DNA from: Henckelia pumila
Taxonomy: Eukaryota > Streptophyta > Magnoliopsida > Lamiales > Gesneriaceae
Length of the DNA stretch: 64,000 nt
Direction: 5' to 3'
Assembly: GCF_033568475.1 (NCBI RefSeq)
Contig: NC_133122.1
Coordinates: forward strand, 168,294,130-168,358,129
The translations under genes and the position numbers were made by a program. Shown in pieces: positions 1-10,329 of this stretch (position 1 is the stretch's first letter; each line of letters starts with the position of its first letter). The notes below the pieces were generated by a model. The model saw nothing but the letters and a program-made list of their open reading frames with translations. It was not told where the DNA came from and made no database searches.

Positions 1-661
1 TCTCTGACAATCTTCAGTGAGAAACAATCTACAAACGCTTCCAAGTAAAAAAGTTTGATTTGAAAAGCCAAAGCAAAGCTTTGAATAAAAATCCAGAGAG
101 AATTTCAATAATTTGTGTGTAAACTGAATCTGAATTTTTAATTATTCAATAATGAATGTATTTGTTGTATTTATAATACAACTACAAAATAATAAAATAT
201 ATAGTAAAATAATATATAATGATATCAAAGATATCTCCTAAAAGTTTCATAGTATAATTAGAACTCTAAAAAATAGGAAAATAATATCAAAATATCAAAA
301 ATCCTCAAAAATCCAAAAACACACACTACACACCGTACTATATGTAAGTGCGGTCAGTGCGGGTGCACCATAGAACAGCGCGGGTGCGCCCGAATAGTAC
401 TTCCAAGGGCGCGGGTGCGCCACCTAGGGCGCGGGTGCTCCGCGATGCTCGGCGATGGGCGCGGGTGCGCCCTGCTGAACATCAAATTCTTCAATGTTTT
501 GATCTTGTAGGACTTCATTAACACCATAACACCCTTCAAAATGATCTTCAAGCATTCTAACTTTATTGCCATGAATTCCAAACCCTTCAAGTCTTGATGG
601 CAAGTTACGGGACAATTCTTGGAAAAATATGAATCTTCGAACGCCTTCTAGATTCATATCA
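1..661 (-). repeat. 3' LTR (partial) of the gag-only element
   Basis: It aligns with 2600-3261 with scattered substitutions. The inner boundary is set by the polypurine tract and a TGATATGAATC start on the minus strand. The rest of the LTR lies left of the window. The segment contains a GC-rich run (about 356-475) made of variants of GCGCGGGTGCGCC, unlike the surrounding AT-rich sequence. Confidence 0.8.
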
Positions 662-663
662 GA

Positions 664-675
664 CTCCCCTTCTTC
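664..675 (-). promoter_or_regulatory. Polypurine tract
   Basis: The minus strand reads GAAGAAGGGGAG immediately before the 3' LTR start. This is the expected position for plus-strand DNA priming. Confidence 0.7.
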
Positions 676-918
676 AAAAAGATTTGTCCTCAAATCTTGC
701 TCCTTCTCTTGACATGGATCCAAGATGTTAAGCCCTTTAGTGTTGTATCTCCTTTTCTTCTTCATCAATACATCTCTAACATCCTGCAAAGAAGAACAAA
801 CAATGGTCGGGATTGAACCGGCTAAATCATGACAATGAGATAAAACCTCTTTGTACAAAAATACTTTAGGAATTTTATTCAATTGAACAAAAATTTCAAC
901 CTCACAATTGTTGACCAT
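670..918 (-). pseudogene. C-terminal pol tail remnant
   Basis: A minus-strand reading frame of about 80 codons lies next to the polypurine tract. It contains the string DPCQEKEQDLRTNLFEEGES, which resembles the acidic tail found at the end of gypsy pol polyproteins in plants. The ORF runs on artificially into the LTR as far as 424. If it is a pol tail, this element arose by internal deletion of an autonomous gypsy element that kept gag and the last pol codons. The resemblance is from memory and only moderate. Confidence 0.45.
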
Positions 919-1160
919 ATTTATTTCTTTTTTGGTCTCTTTCCACTCATTTTCTTTCCACTCGTTTTTTTACCTCAAAGACTATCTCATCCTTTTGAAC
1001 CCTCTTTCTTTCGACCTCAAAATTTTCTTTTTCTTTTTCTTTTTCCATGGCTATCTCACCTTTTTTATCACTTTTTTTTTCAGCCATACCACTCAAATTT
1101 TTAATTCCCAGTTGATCATCAAAAATTTCTTTTGGGACCAATGGACAGTAAACAATACAT

Positions 1161-1633
1161 GAATCCAATAACTCATTACTAGATTCAATAGTGAATCCAA
1201 CATTAACAAGACTAATCTCCAAAACATGCGCAATAGAAGAATAATCATCAAACAATGATTCACCCTCCACCGCACTTATTTAAACACTAACATCATTAAT
1301 AATAATTGGAGTATCATCAACCTCAATTTTCTCAACTTCTTCAACTTTAAATTTTAATTCATAATCAACTTCAACATTGGATTCATCAACTACTTTAGAA
1401 TCCAATAACTCATTACTAGATTCAATAGTGAATCCAAAATTAACAAGACTAATCTCCACATCATGCGCAATAGAAGAATAATCATCAAACAATGATTCAC
1501 CCTCCACCGCACTTATTCAACACTAACATCATTAATAATAATTGGAGTATCATCAACCTCAATTTTCTCAACTTCTTCAACTTTAAATTTTAATTCATCA
1601 TCAACTTCAACATTGGATTCATCAACTACTTTA
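1161..1633 (-). repeat. Two-copy tandem duplication (about 237 bp each)
   Basis: The segment starting GAATCCAATAACTCATTACT at 1161 recurs at 1398, and its tail recurs again at 1634. The unit length is 237 then 236 bp. The one-base difference (cttatttaaac against cttattcaac) and the duplication itself disturb the reading frame. Translated copies share MEGESLFDDYSSIAH and IEVDDTPIIINDVS. It is a local duplication in the acidic linker after the gag zinc knuckle. Confidence 0.85.
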
Positions 1634-2046
1634 GAATCCACCACCTTCACCACCTCATTAGGACAATGGCTAATATCATGCCCAATTTCACAACACCATA
1701 TACACACAATATCACAAGTACGAGGATTTGAAAGTTTAGATGTACCTTGATATTCTTGCTTCGGATTTTCACTCTTTGACTTTCTCATGGACTTAGTCAC
1801 GACCACCTCTTCTAGATTCGACCTCTATGTGGATGACACATCATTCCTATAAACATCTCCAAAATCATCGATTTTTCTCTCTCTCCTACTCCCATAATCT
1901 CTCCTACTACTTTCTTCACCTCTACCAATACCATAGTCATCCTCCAACTTACTCAATTTCTTATGTATTGGCTTAATCACATCCTTAACCTCCTTTCTCA
2001 TTATCTCGGTTAACTCTTCCATTTGAACCGTAGATTGCACAAACAC
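1513..2046 (-). pseudogene. Gag remnant with CCHC zinc knuckle
   Basis: Two same-frame minus-strand segments (2046-1825 and 1806-1513) are separated by an in-frame stop. The upstream piece is charged and probably coiled coil (MEELTEIMRKEVKDVIKPI). The downstream piece has a CCHC knuckle, CIWCCEIGHDISHC (C-X2-C-X4-H-X4-C), typical of retroelement nucleocapsids. The rest of gag is either missing or unrecognisable. The acidic segment after the knuckle is duplicated. Inference: this is what remains of an RNA-packaging protein. It is unlikely to be functional in this copy because of the stop and frame changes. Confidence 0.65.
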
Positions 2047-2369
2047 AAGTAAGGAATTTTATTGACAAATTGACTCTGACTCGCACCCAAGGATGAACAA
2101 AGATAAAGGAATTGGCCACAAGCTACTTTTCTTTACTTTTTTTTTTTCTCAGATTTTCGTTCCCATTATTTTTTTTGACCTATTTTTTTATTTTTTTTAA
2201 ATTTATAACTTGCAGCACAAGACACGAGACTTGGATAATAAGTTTGAAATAATGACACATAAATTTGATATGAGATAGATGAAGAACGAAGAACGAAGGA
2301 TGAAGAACAACGAACACGAAGAAAACAAAGAACAGATGAAGATAAGATACTTACTTGATTCAAAACCTT
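2047..2369. other. Leader of the gag-only element, no gene
   Basis: AT-rich untranslated leader between the primer binding site and the gag remnant. It has T-rich runs and purine-rich GAAGAACGAAG-type repeats at 2280-2340. No ORF with family resemblance was seen. Confidence 0.5.
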
Positions 2370-2382
2370 GGCTCTGATACCA
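2370..2382 (-). promoter_or_regulatory. Primer binding site, initiator tRNA-Met type
   Basis: The minus strand reads TGGTATCAGAGCC two bases inside the 5' LTR. This is the classic initiator-methionine tRNA complement used by many plant LTR retrotransposons. It fixes the element's orientation. Confidence 0.85.
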
Positions 2383-2384
2383 AA

Positions 2385-3261
2385 TGATATGAATCTTGAT
2401 GTGTAAGATTAGCAAACACGATTACAATTTGAATCGCACCCTCTAATAAATAAACAAAAGATCCAAAGTTTTGCCCAATCTTTGAAACAAATAAAATTGA
2501 TAGGATTTTGGATTTCCACCTTTAATCGAAGGTACGATTAACAACAGAAATCACGACAATTGAAACCAAAGAAAACCTTCAGATAACTTGTATCTGACAA
2601 TCTTCAATGAGAAACAATCGACAAACGCTTGCAAGTAATTAAACTGAAAAAAGTTTGATTTGAAAAGCCAAAGCAAAGCTTTGAATAAAATTCTAGAGAG
2701 AATTTCAATAATTTGTGTATAAACTGAATCTGAATTATTAATTATTCAATAATAAATGTATTTGTTGTATTTATAATACAACTACAAAATAATAAAATAT
2801 ATAGCAAAATAATATATAATGATATCAAAGATATCTCCTAAAAGTTTCATAGTATAATTAGAACTCTAAAAAATTGGAAAATAATATCAAAATATCAAAA
2901 ATCCTCAAAAATCCGAAAACAAACACTACACACCGTATTGTGTGTAAGTGCGATCAGCGCGGGTGCACCATAGAACAATGCAGGTGTGCCCGAATAGTAC
3001 TTCCAAGGGCGCGGGTGCGCCACCTAGGGCGCGGGGGCGCCGCGATGCTCGGCGATGGGCGCGGGTGCGCCCTGCTGAACATCAAATTCTTCAATGTTTT
3101 GATCTTGTAGGACTTCATTAACACCATAACACCCTTCAAAATGATCTTCAAGCATTCTAACTTTATTGCCATGAATTCCAAACCCTTTAAGTCTTGATGG
3201 CAAGTTACGGGACAATTCTTGGAAAAATATGAATTTTCGAACGCATTCTAGATTCTTATCA
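2385..3261 (-). repeat. 5' LTR of the gag-only element
   Basis: An 877-bp LTR, TGATAAGAATCT...AGATTCATATCA on the minus strand. A TATA-like ATTATAAATAC lies around 2768-2778 on the minus strand. A GC-rich array of GCGCGGGTGCGCC variants lies upstream of it in U3 (about 2955-3075). The base after the LTR (3262) begins tcaac, the only visible flank. Confidence 0.8.
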
Positions 3262-3628
3262 TCAACGAATGCCGGAGATCGGAAGCTTCGATCAGAGTTA
3301 GGACGTTCCGATCTCTCCATGGCATACACATGTCAGACTTCATGGATTAGTCACCGGTACACATCATCGAAAGCTCCGATCTTGTCTTTTGACCTTTCGA
3401 TCACGATCGGAAGCTCTGTTCCTACGATCAGACGTTCTGATCTACCTTGTTTCCGAAGTTCATCATTGCCTCCGAACTGTGTGCAGTTTGGATCTTCCGA
3501 ACTTATCATGATTTCCTAAGTCCAGCATTCATGCTTTAATCTCATTTAATCCCTTGATCACGTGTTTAGTAACCCCTTAATCATGTTTATCATTTAATTA
3601 ACTTAAAACAGGGTACGGGTTATTACAA
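3262..3628 (-). repeat. Gypsy LTR fragment (U3 start) with dyad repeats
   Basis: Read on the minus strand it starts TGTAATAACCC and runs into CpG-rich dyads around 3275-3440 (for example GATCGGAAGCTTCGATC). This is the same order seen at the start of the LTR ending at 16544. The gag-only element is inserted in it, so its TATA box and downstream part are not visible here. Confidence 0.5.
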
Positions 3629-4328
3629 ACGTACTATCCGAGATACCCTGGTTGAGTATGCATTTTCTATGATTGCATGTTTTATGTGGCATAGATTATA
3701 TGTGCATTTGTTATGTCACGGATATTATGCTGCATGAATTGGCACGTTGAGCATGTATTTTATTGATACTACCAGTAGAGGGGTCGCTCATCCCCATGTT
3801 ATTTTATGGATGGATGTCATGATTTTGGATCTGGATATGTCCATGATTTTATGGTATGAGAGTCATCTCCTGATTCGACGGCCCAGCGTGCTACATAACA
3901 TGGCGCCTTTGACTAAGCAGTGTTCATTATAGGTTCCCAATACCTTTCACTTGCTTATGTACTCATAGCACTTGTATACTCAAGCTTTCGTACTGAGCCT
4001 TTTTATGCTCACGTCTTCGGTTTTTGTTCTGGTTCCACGGGACATGACTCAGGTTGGATGGACCCGCTGGTAGTGGTCCTTGAGCTACAGCAGGGTGGAT
4101 TTGTACTGCGCTAGGTTTTCGTTGTAATTGGGATTTTAGTTTTACCTTCGATGAGGTTGTATAACATTATTGGTTGTTATAGTATTCGTTTGGACCGGTT
4201 GTATTCTGTCAGTAGGTTTTAATTATTTTAATTAATTAAGTTTCCGCTGAATTTTCTGATTACCACTTTTAAGTTGATTTGCATGCTTTAAGCTTTGGTT
4301 AATTAGTAATTCTGGGTTGGGTCACTAC
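3629..4328 (+). repeat. Gypsy LTR fragment (R-U5 end), plus orientation
   Basis: It ends GGGTTGGGTCACTACA, the inverse of the TGTAGTGACCCAACCC start at 15153. It shares order and wording with the inverse of 15153-15880, for example GTAC..CCGAGATA and GCTTTAAGCTT near the end. No primer binding site follows, so it is a truncated LTR. No gene was seen. Confidence 0.55.
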
Positions 4329-4807
4329 ATAGAGGGAAGAAAAATATGTACGAGGGAATCATTTTTCACAAAAAAATGTCTACCTGCTCCAAGATAAAGG
4401 ACATACGGACTTATAGGGAGGCACCTCTCCCACAGAGAAGTCACGGCCGTCAGGAAACTGGCGGAAAGAGAAAAAAAATACAAGCGAAAGCTTGGCATAA
4501 CTCTTTCTAAGGACATTATCAAATCTAAGGGTGTCCTCTTTTTGATGCTCATGAAAGATCTTAAAACTCTTCAAAAAATCTTCTCCTCTCATGAATTCCT
4601 GAATTCATCTATTGGTAAATTATATACCTGGATGAACTTCTAGAGAAATGCAGTGCAGAGGGAAATAGCTGTTGCCAAATGTTCTTAGCAGTAGAACATG
4701 TCTCAATAGTTTTGGCAGTACAGTTTTCTAGTGTATTGTATCAAAATCTCTTAGAAATTTCTCCTAATGCAGCCGTTTGAATATGTTCAGAAACGAGAAA
4801 GAAAATT
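4329..4807 (-). other. Truncated copia internal region, no intact gene
   Basis: This sequence lies downstream of a copia-type primer binding site on the minus strand. Short ORFs of 70-75 codons exist, but none shows a retroelement domain. It is probably the untranslated leader and broken gag start, cut at the junction with the gypsy LTR at 4328. Confidence 0.4.
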
Positions 4808-5836
4808 CTCTCTGATACCACTTGTTAGGATCGGATATGTTTGTTTTGGAGCTCGACTGGATCCTCTACTGATTTCTATTCCATTTGTGAGTTCAGTTGT
4901 GGTTGCCAATTGGACTCCAGTCTTTCTCATGTGTCGATATTATTGACCAATAAATGAATGTGCGAAAAGAGGCCAACTAACAGATTGAACAATTATTAAA
5001 TGTCTTGAATCAACGGAAATGAAATGCTTTACTAAAATGTAAAGAACACAATAATTGTTTATGGATGTTCGGAAACTGAAAACTCCTACGTCACCCCTTC
5101 TTCTACCTCGAAAGAATTCACTCTAAAAGATTTGAGTATTACAACTGCTTGCAACACCCCGATCCAAGACTAGGACTTATCACTGCCTATCTCAGAACTC
5201 CTAGACTTAACTTGAGAATTACAGCCCTTGACTGAACTCTCTTACAACAATAGTGTTTGACAGAACACTCAAATGATCTAAGATAGTGAGTTTACAACTT
5301 GATAAACTTAGCACAGTATGATCCTATACTTGATCAAATATAACTTGAGGCGTGTGCCTGATCAATTGTTTCAATGGTTCTTTGAAGCTCTTAGCTTGAC
5401 TGATTGAGTGCTTGGAAAATGCAAGAGCATGCTTCTCAGGTGTGTGTATTGTCTCTCCCAACTGATCTTCTTCAGCTATTTATAGCTTTGCATTGGATTG
5501 CAACGATCATGATTTTCAAAATAGTCGTTCAAATATATAGTCGTTGCTTTGTCCTTTAGCTCCAGACATCCGTACTCTGTTCTTGTAGCATATGCGTTCC
5601 CGATCCATTGTACGGGATGCTTCAATATATTTCAGTTGAGTTTCAATCAGTCTTCTTTGATTTGTTCAGTCTTGCTCCGCTCGATTGAATAGCTCGACTA
5701 GTCCAATCTTCCATTCATACAGTTTAGCTTTTGGACTGGTTGGCTGGTTGTCGTTGACTCGTCCAGTTGAGTAGTTACTATTCAGTCATAGACAAGTTCA
5801 GTCGCCTAATGATATTGTCTATATCGTTTGTCAACA
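4808..5836 (-). mobile_element. Copia-type 5' LTR (4823-5836) with primer binding site
   Basis: The LTR is 1014 bp and reads TGTTGACAAACG...CCTAACA on the minus strand. It is followed after two bases by TGGTATCAGAGAG (4808-4820), an initiator tRNA-Met primer site with its last bases diverged. A TATA-like CTATAAATAG on the minus strand lies at 5475-5484. No second LTR was found in the window, so this is the remaining 5' end of a truncated element. Confidence 0.65.
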
Positions 5837-6470
5837 CCAAAACTATGAATGTTCAAAAAATATCAAACGAGCCGATCTCGAGCCTGATACTGCTCGGCTC
5901 GGCTCATTTACATCCTTATCTTCCATGTCCTCAACACGCAAGGCAACACAACTAATTCGGATACAAAAAAAATTTCAGAAATCTTCGAATTCTTCAATGT
6001 GATTTTCTCTCTAATGCTCTGTGAATTCTTCTCTGAAGTATTGTATTTGTTTGTACGCAAGAATTCTTATTTATAGATGAGAGTCCAACCCTTGAAAAAA
6101 TTTCTTAGATAGAGTCCTACAAAATAGGAAAACTAAGTTTATTATAAAATACTCTTTTAAACACAATAAATCAAATCTTGGTAAATAAAGATAATAGTAA
6201 TTCTTGAAAATACCACGTCAAGATAATAATAAATCTAAGAAATATTTATTAATCTAGAAAATATTAACTTTCGAAAATATCAAGTCTAGAAAATATCAAA
6301 TCTAGAAAATCTAAAGTTAGAAAAGCAAAACATTTAAATTAAAGCTTTAATAATTTAGAAAAATATGATTAAGAAATTTTTTGTGTAGGCAAGTTATATT
6401 CCTTTCAGACGATTTGAAAAAGAATTAAAATATAAGATTTATTCCACGTCTGATAGAAAAGGAGATAAAC
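5837..6470. other. AT-rich intergenic sequence with an LTR-like promoter remnant
   Basis: No gene. A CTATAAATAAG TATA-like string on the minus strand sits near 6070. It follows a T/C-rich stretch resembling LTR leader DNA, and a GAGCCGA/TCGGCTC palindromic patch lies near 5868-5905. AATATC/AAATCTAGAAAAT repeats fill 6200-6330. Probably an old LTR or MITE remnant. It also serves as the distal upstream region of the host gene at 6596. Confidence 0.35.
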
Positions 6471-6595
6471 TCTATTAGCTATGGTGTGCTAACATTGATG
6501 ACTCAGAGCAGAGGTTCGTTCCGTGTACCAAACAAGGCTTGGTAGATAATAATTATAATAATTATTACGAATTTCATTCTTGTGAGTGAATTGAA
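6471..6595 (+). promoter_or_regulatory. Proximal promoter and 5' UTR of the E1-beta gene
   Basis: The 125 bp before the start codon include an AT-rich TAATAATTATAATAATTATT run (6546-6565). No canonical TATAAA was seen. The ATG at 6596 is in the context GAAATGGCT, good for plants, and begins a presequence. The transcription start cannot be set from sequence alone. Confidence 0.35.
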
Positions 6596-9500
6596 ATGGC
6601 TGGATGCAGCAGTTTGAGGAGAATTGGAAGCTTGTTGGATCGTGGTGTTCAGTTTTCTTCCTCTAGGAGAGGACTGTCGACGGAAGCTGGGAGGATCAAT
6701 CTCTTCTCCGCAATCAATCAGGCCCTTCACACTGCCTTAGAAACTGACCCACGGTTCGCCCCTGATCCCTCGATCTTGTAGAGTTTTTGTTTTCTGATTT
6801 TTAATTTAATTTTGAAATGGGTTCTTTAACTTTGTGATTTTGGGGTTCCTGACTTGCTTTCAGTGCGTACGTATTCGGGGAAGATGTGGGCTTTGGGGGT
6901 GTTTTCCGTTGCACTACTGGATTAGCCGATCGATTTGGCAAATCTCGCGTTTTCAACACTCCTCTTTGCGAACAGGTAAAAAATATCGGAATCTTGTTTT
7001 ATGTTTCGTCCATTCAGAAAGTATTTTCGCATGACTTTGATCTCTGACGCAGGGTATAGTTGGATTCGCTATTGGTCTGGCAGCAATGGTGAGCTTTCAA
7101 TGTTCGATTGATACTTATTATATATAACAGCAGAGACTCAACATTTTCGTATTTTTCATCCACTAACACTTAGAATGCCTTTAAAAATCTAGGGAAACCG
7201 ATCAATAGCTGAAATTCAATTTGCAGATTATATTTTTCCAGCTTTTGATCAGGCATGTATCCTACGCCTTCTTGCTACTCTTCCCACAAGAATAGTGGAT
7301 TAATTGATCTTAATCACATTCAGTCTTAATTTGTAGATTGTGAATGAGGCTGCTAAGTTTAGATACAGGAGTGGTAATCAATTTAACTGTGGAGGTAATT
7401 CTTGATCGAGCTTTGTTCTTCCTTCACGGTAAACATTTTTGTAAGAGGTGGTCGTTGTCGACCGCCTAGGCGGTTGGATTTTTTTGTACAGTTATTTATA
7501 TATAATTACGGGTAATCATAAAATGTGGTGCCTAGGCGGTTGAATTTTTTTACTTGTTTTTATATTTAATTACAGGTGATCATACAATATATGCGGTGGC
7601 TAGGCAGTTGAATTTTTTGTACTAGTTTATATATATAATCACGTGTAATCATACAACATATGCATAAATTAAATGATGTTTATGCATAAATAAACTCAAT
7701 ACACTATAATATAATTTATATAAATTGCAAATATGTATATGTAACTGTAAAGAATAAGAAAAATAGAACAAGATTTTATTATAAATATAGTATACAAAAG
7801 CTAGCCTACTGCGCTGGAGGTGGCGACGAGTGGGGGTAGTGGTGTAAAGAAAAGGAGAGAGACACTTGTGGGTTGTCTCCTTTTATGTTTTGACTTTTGA
7901 AATTTGAATAGAAAATATAGGTATAAATAATTTTGGTTGTTTTAAATTGGTTGACTAGTCTTAAAAAGGAAAAAAATTGGTTGACTTTGACCACCACCCA
8001 CCCGCCTTGACTGCCGCCCCGTCCGCCTCGCCGAACTTCAACTGCCTAGAACGTTGCCTTAGGCAAAGGCAGGGCGGCCGCCTTGGCCACCATTTAGAAC
8101 ACTAACAGTAAAATATTCTATTAACAAGCTTACTCTACTTAGGTTTAACAATTAGAGCGCCTTATGGAGCTGTGGGTCATGGAGGCCATTACCACTCACA
8201 ATCCCCTGAAGCTTTTTTCTGTCATGTTCCGGGTATTAAGGTATTTGGGGAATATGCAATATTTGCTATTGACATGCAGCTTTTGTACAAAGGATTGTTA
8301 GTAACTTGTTGATTTTAATGGTCATCTTCAACTTGGTTTGCGTTGTCTTTTCTTATCTACTTCATTTAGGTGGTGATCCCACGTGGTCCTCGGCAAGCTA
8401 AAGGATTACTATTATCTGCAATTCGAGACCCAAACCCTGTCGTGTTTTTTGAACCAAAGGTATAGATATAGATTGTAAAAACCTAAAAAAATATTAAAAT
8501 TCATAGCAATTGCTAAGTAAGTTTTCAAATGGTCTCAGTGGCTTTATCGGCTTGCTGTTGAAGAGGTCCCAGAGGAAGATTACATGTTGCCTTTATCTGA
8601 GGCAGAGGTATTCTGATTTCTTTTTCTAGTTTTATAGTGAATGAATTATCTCTAAATTTAGAAATTTCTGGAATCTCAGGTGATTCGTGAAGGAAGTGAC
8701 ATAACACTTGTCGGGTGGGGAGCTCAATTGTCTGTTATGGAACAGGCATGTGTCGAAGCTGAGAAGGTAATCCTCCTTGCTGCTAATCTGCCAACCATTG
8801 GTTAATACGGTCCATTTGACCCTGAAACTATTTTGAAATTTCAATAGTCCATGTTAGGCTTTAAATGTCAAATGAGACGTTTAAGATTCAATTTTTGTTT
8901 TTATTACAAGTAAAAGGAATTTTAAATTGGAGTTGTTTCTTGCATTACTATTTATTGTACTTTTCATAAGTGTAATAGCTAAGTATCTACGTATATTTCT
9001 TCTCTAAATCGTGGTTGAGTCACGATTCTCGGTATTCACATTTTCTAAACCTTGTGACCGTTGTAGGATGGCATCTCTTGTGAACTGATAGACTTAAAAA
9101 CTCTAATCCCATGGGACAAGGAAACGGTGGAGGCATCAGTAAATAAAACTGGAAGACTTTTGGTGAGAATTTATGGCTCAACTTTGTTCCGGCATGATGA
9201 TTCTTGTTCCTTCTCAACGTTTTCCTGACTATTTTCTTCACAGGTCAGCCATGAAGCTCCGATAACAGGAGGATTCGGTGCTGAAGTCTCCGCCTCTATA
9301 GTTGAACGCTGCTTTCTGAGGGTAATGTTTTAAACTTGTTTCGGTTCTATGTGGTTCTGATGAACTATGAATGCTTCAATCTTGATGCCTCGATCTTTGG
9401 CTAAGTGGTATATTTTTGCATACAAGTTGCGCTCGTCTATCGCAAGCTTTAGCATGACTGTAACCAGCTAAAGACTGCCAAATCTATTGCTGATAGCAGT

Positions 9501-9999
9501 GTAGAATACGCTGCTAGTCTCTCTTTCTAGTGGGTGTTTTCATGTGCATGTGTTCCTGTGGAAATACATTACACTCAATTAAGTTAAAGCTAGGAGATGT
9601 GATAGCTTGTCACTTTGCATCTACTTGTATGTTTTTCTGTTTATCTGTCGTAACCATCAAATTAGATGGTGTCATAATCGGGCTCGTCTGGTCTGTAAAT
9701 TCTATAAAATCAATTGTACCAAACCCGAAGCTCGAACATGTAATTTGTTCTTTCTGTATTTGAAATATTTTATGTACTTCTTGGCAGTTAGAATCTCCAG
9801 TAGCAAGAGTATGTGGTCTGGATACTCCTTTCCCTTTAGTATTTGAACCATTCTACATGCCAACTAAGAATAAGGTCAGTCCGGTCATTTTTTTATTGGA
9901 TGCCTCCTTTCGCTTTAGTATGTGCGCTGGTATGATTGTGACTTGGTTCCTTTCTTCTCGCAGATATTGGATGCCATCAAGTCAACAGTAAATTACTAG
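6596..9999 (+). CDS. BCKDHB: Branched-chain 2-oxoacid dehydrogenase E1 subunit beta, mitochondrial (13 exons)
   Basis: Exons read by eye: 6596-6753, 6864-6975, 7053-7088, 7193-7252, 7337-7394, 8143-8240, 8370-8459, 8539-8607, 8680-8766, 9067-9162, 9244-9321, 9788-9874 and 9964-9999, giving 1065 nt or 354 codons plus TAG. This matches the usual plant length of about 352-358. The first 30 or so residues are rich in Arg and Ser without acids ([17 protein letters not shown], then RRGLSTE), a mitochondrial presequence. The body has the pyrimidine-binding transketolase domain ([33 protein letters not shown]) and a transketolase C-terminal domain ([22 protein letters not shown]), ending AIKSTVNY. 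With E1-alpha it forms the thiamine-diphosphate decarboxylase of the complex that degrades Val, Leu and Ile keto acids. All frames join without stops. Intron 4 starts GC rather than GT. Intron 5 is enlarged by an insertion. Confidence 0.95.
7253..7336 (+). other. GC-AG intron (intron 4 of the E1-beta gene)
   Basis: The exon ends GATCAG and the intron begins gcatgt; the acceptor is ttgtag before ATTGTGAATG. Protein conservation (FAFDQ then [12 protein letters not shown] sequence) fixes the junction, so the donor is GC, a minor but known spliceosomal class. Confidence 0.8.
7430..8100 (-). mobile_element. MITE-like insertion in intron 5, probably hAT-type
   Basis: Intron 5 is 748 bp while most other introns of the gene are about 75-130 bp. 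Its left part has three tandem units of 66-69 bp with a GCCTAGGCGGTTG core, starting at 7464, 7530 and about 7598. The right end holds inverted matches (CAACTGCCTAG) and a GC-rich terminus reading GTGTTCTAAATGGTGGCC on the minus strand. Subterminal repeats in inverted orientation plus a GTGTTCTAAA-type end suggest a non-autonomous hAT element. The left terminus and the 8-bp target duplication were not resolved. Confidence 0.45.
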
Positions 10000-10329
10000 T
10001 GAATTTACCTTCTATTTGCAAAAAAAAAAAAATACCTTCTTGTAATGCCAGTGAAAGAGATAACATCCTTGGAATTTGAATGAATGTTATTCATGGAATA
10101 TTATGGAATGCATCAATTTTAGAGCAATATGCTTCTTATGAACCATCACTTGGCATATCCTCAGCACATGAAAAGAAACGGCAATGTTAGCATATACCCA
10201 AACTTGAGTTGTGTTGGAAAAGCCGGTATTTTTCTCAAACAAAATTTGCTCGGATATCCACTTTACGTAACTTTATCGGTCCCAACTCCCAACTATAGCT
10301 ATCAATGATCCTTAATATCTAGAACAAAA
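10000..10329 (+). other. 3' UTR and downstream flank of the E1-beta gene
   Basis: An A-run at 10020-10033 follows the stop closely. AT-rich sequence with AATGAATG-type strings near 10078-10095 could hold the polyadenylation signal, but no clear AATAAA is present. No gene. Confidence 0.3.

Larger units (their letters stand above)
1..3261 (-). mobile_element. Non-autonomous LTR retrotransposon with gag remnant (TR-GAG-like), left end cut by window
   Basis: Two direct repeats (1-661 and 2385-3261) flank a 1.7-kb internal region. Reading the minus strand, the right repeat is the 5' LTR. It is followed by a primer binding site matching initiator tRNA-Met (2370-2382), a broken gag with a zinc knuckle, and a polypurine tract (664-675) at the 3' LTR. 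Both LTR ends read TGATATGAATCT inwards, a 12-bp terminal inversion with one mismatch in the 5' copy. No reverse transcriptase, RNase H or integrase fits in the interior. This matches the general plan of gag-only, polymerase-less plant elements that need another element's enzymes. It sits inside older gypsy LTR sequence (3262-3628). The outer target duplication cannot be tested because the far end lies outside the window. Confidence 0.8.

Noticed and set aside
883..1162. Phe-rich plus-strand ORFs
   Set aside because: They are the antisense of the Lys/Glu-rich linker of the gag-only element, with no family resemblance.
6834..7034. 66-codon ORF overlapping exon 2 of the E1-beta gene
   Set aside because: It reads through intron sequence in a different frame from the gene; it is a shadow ORF.
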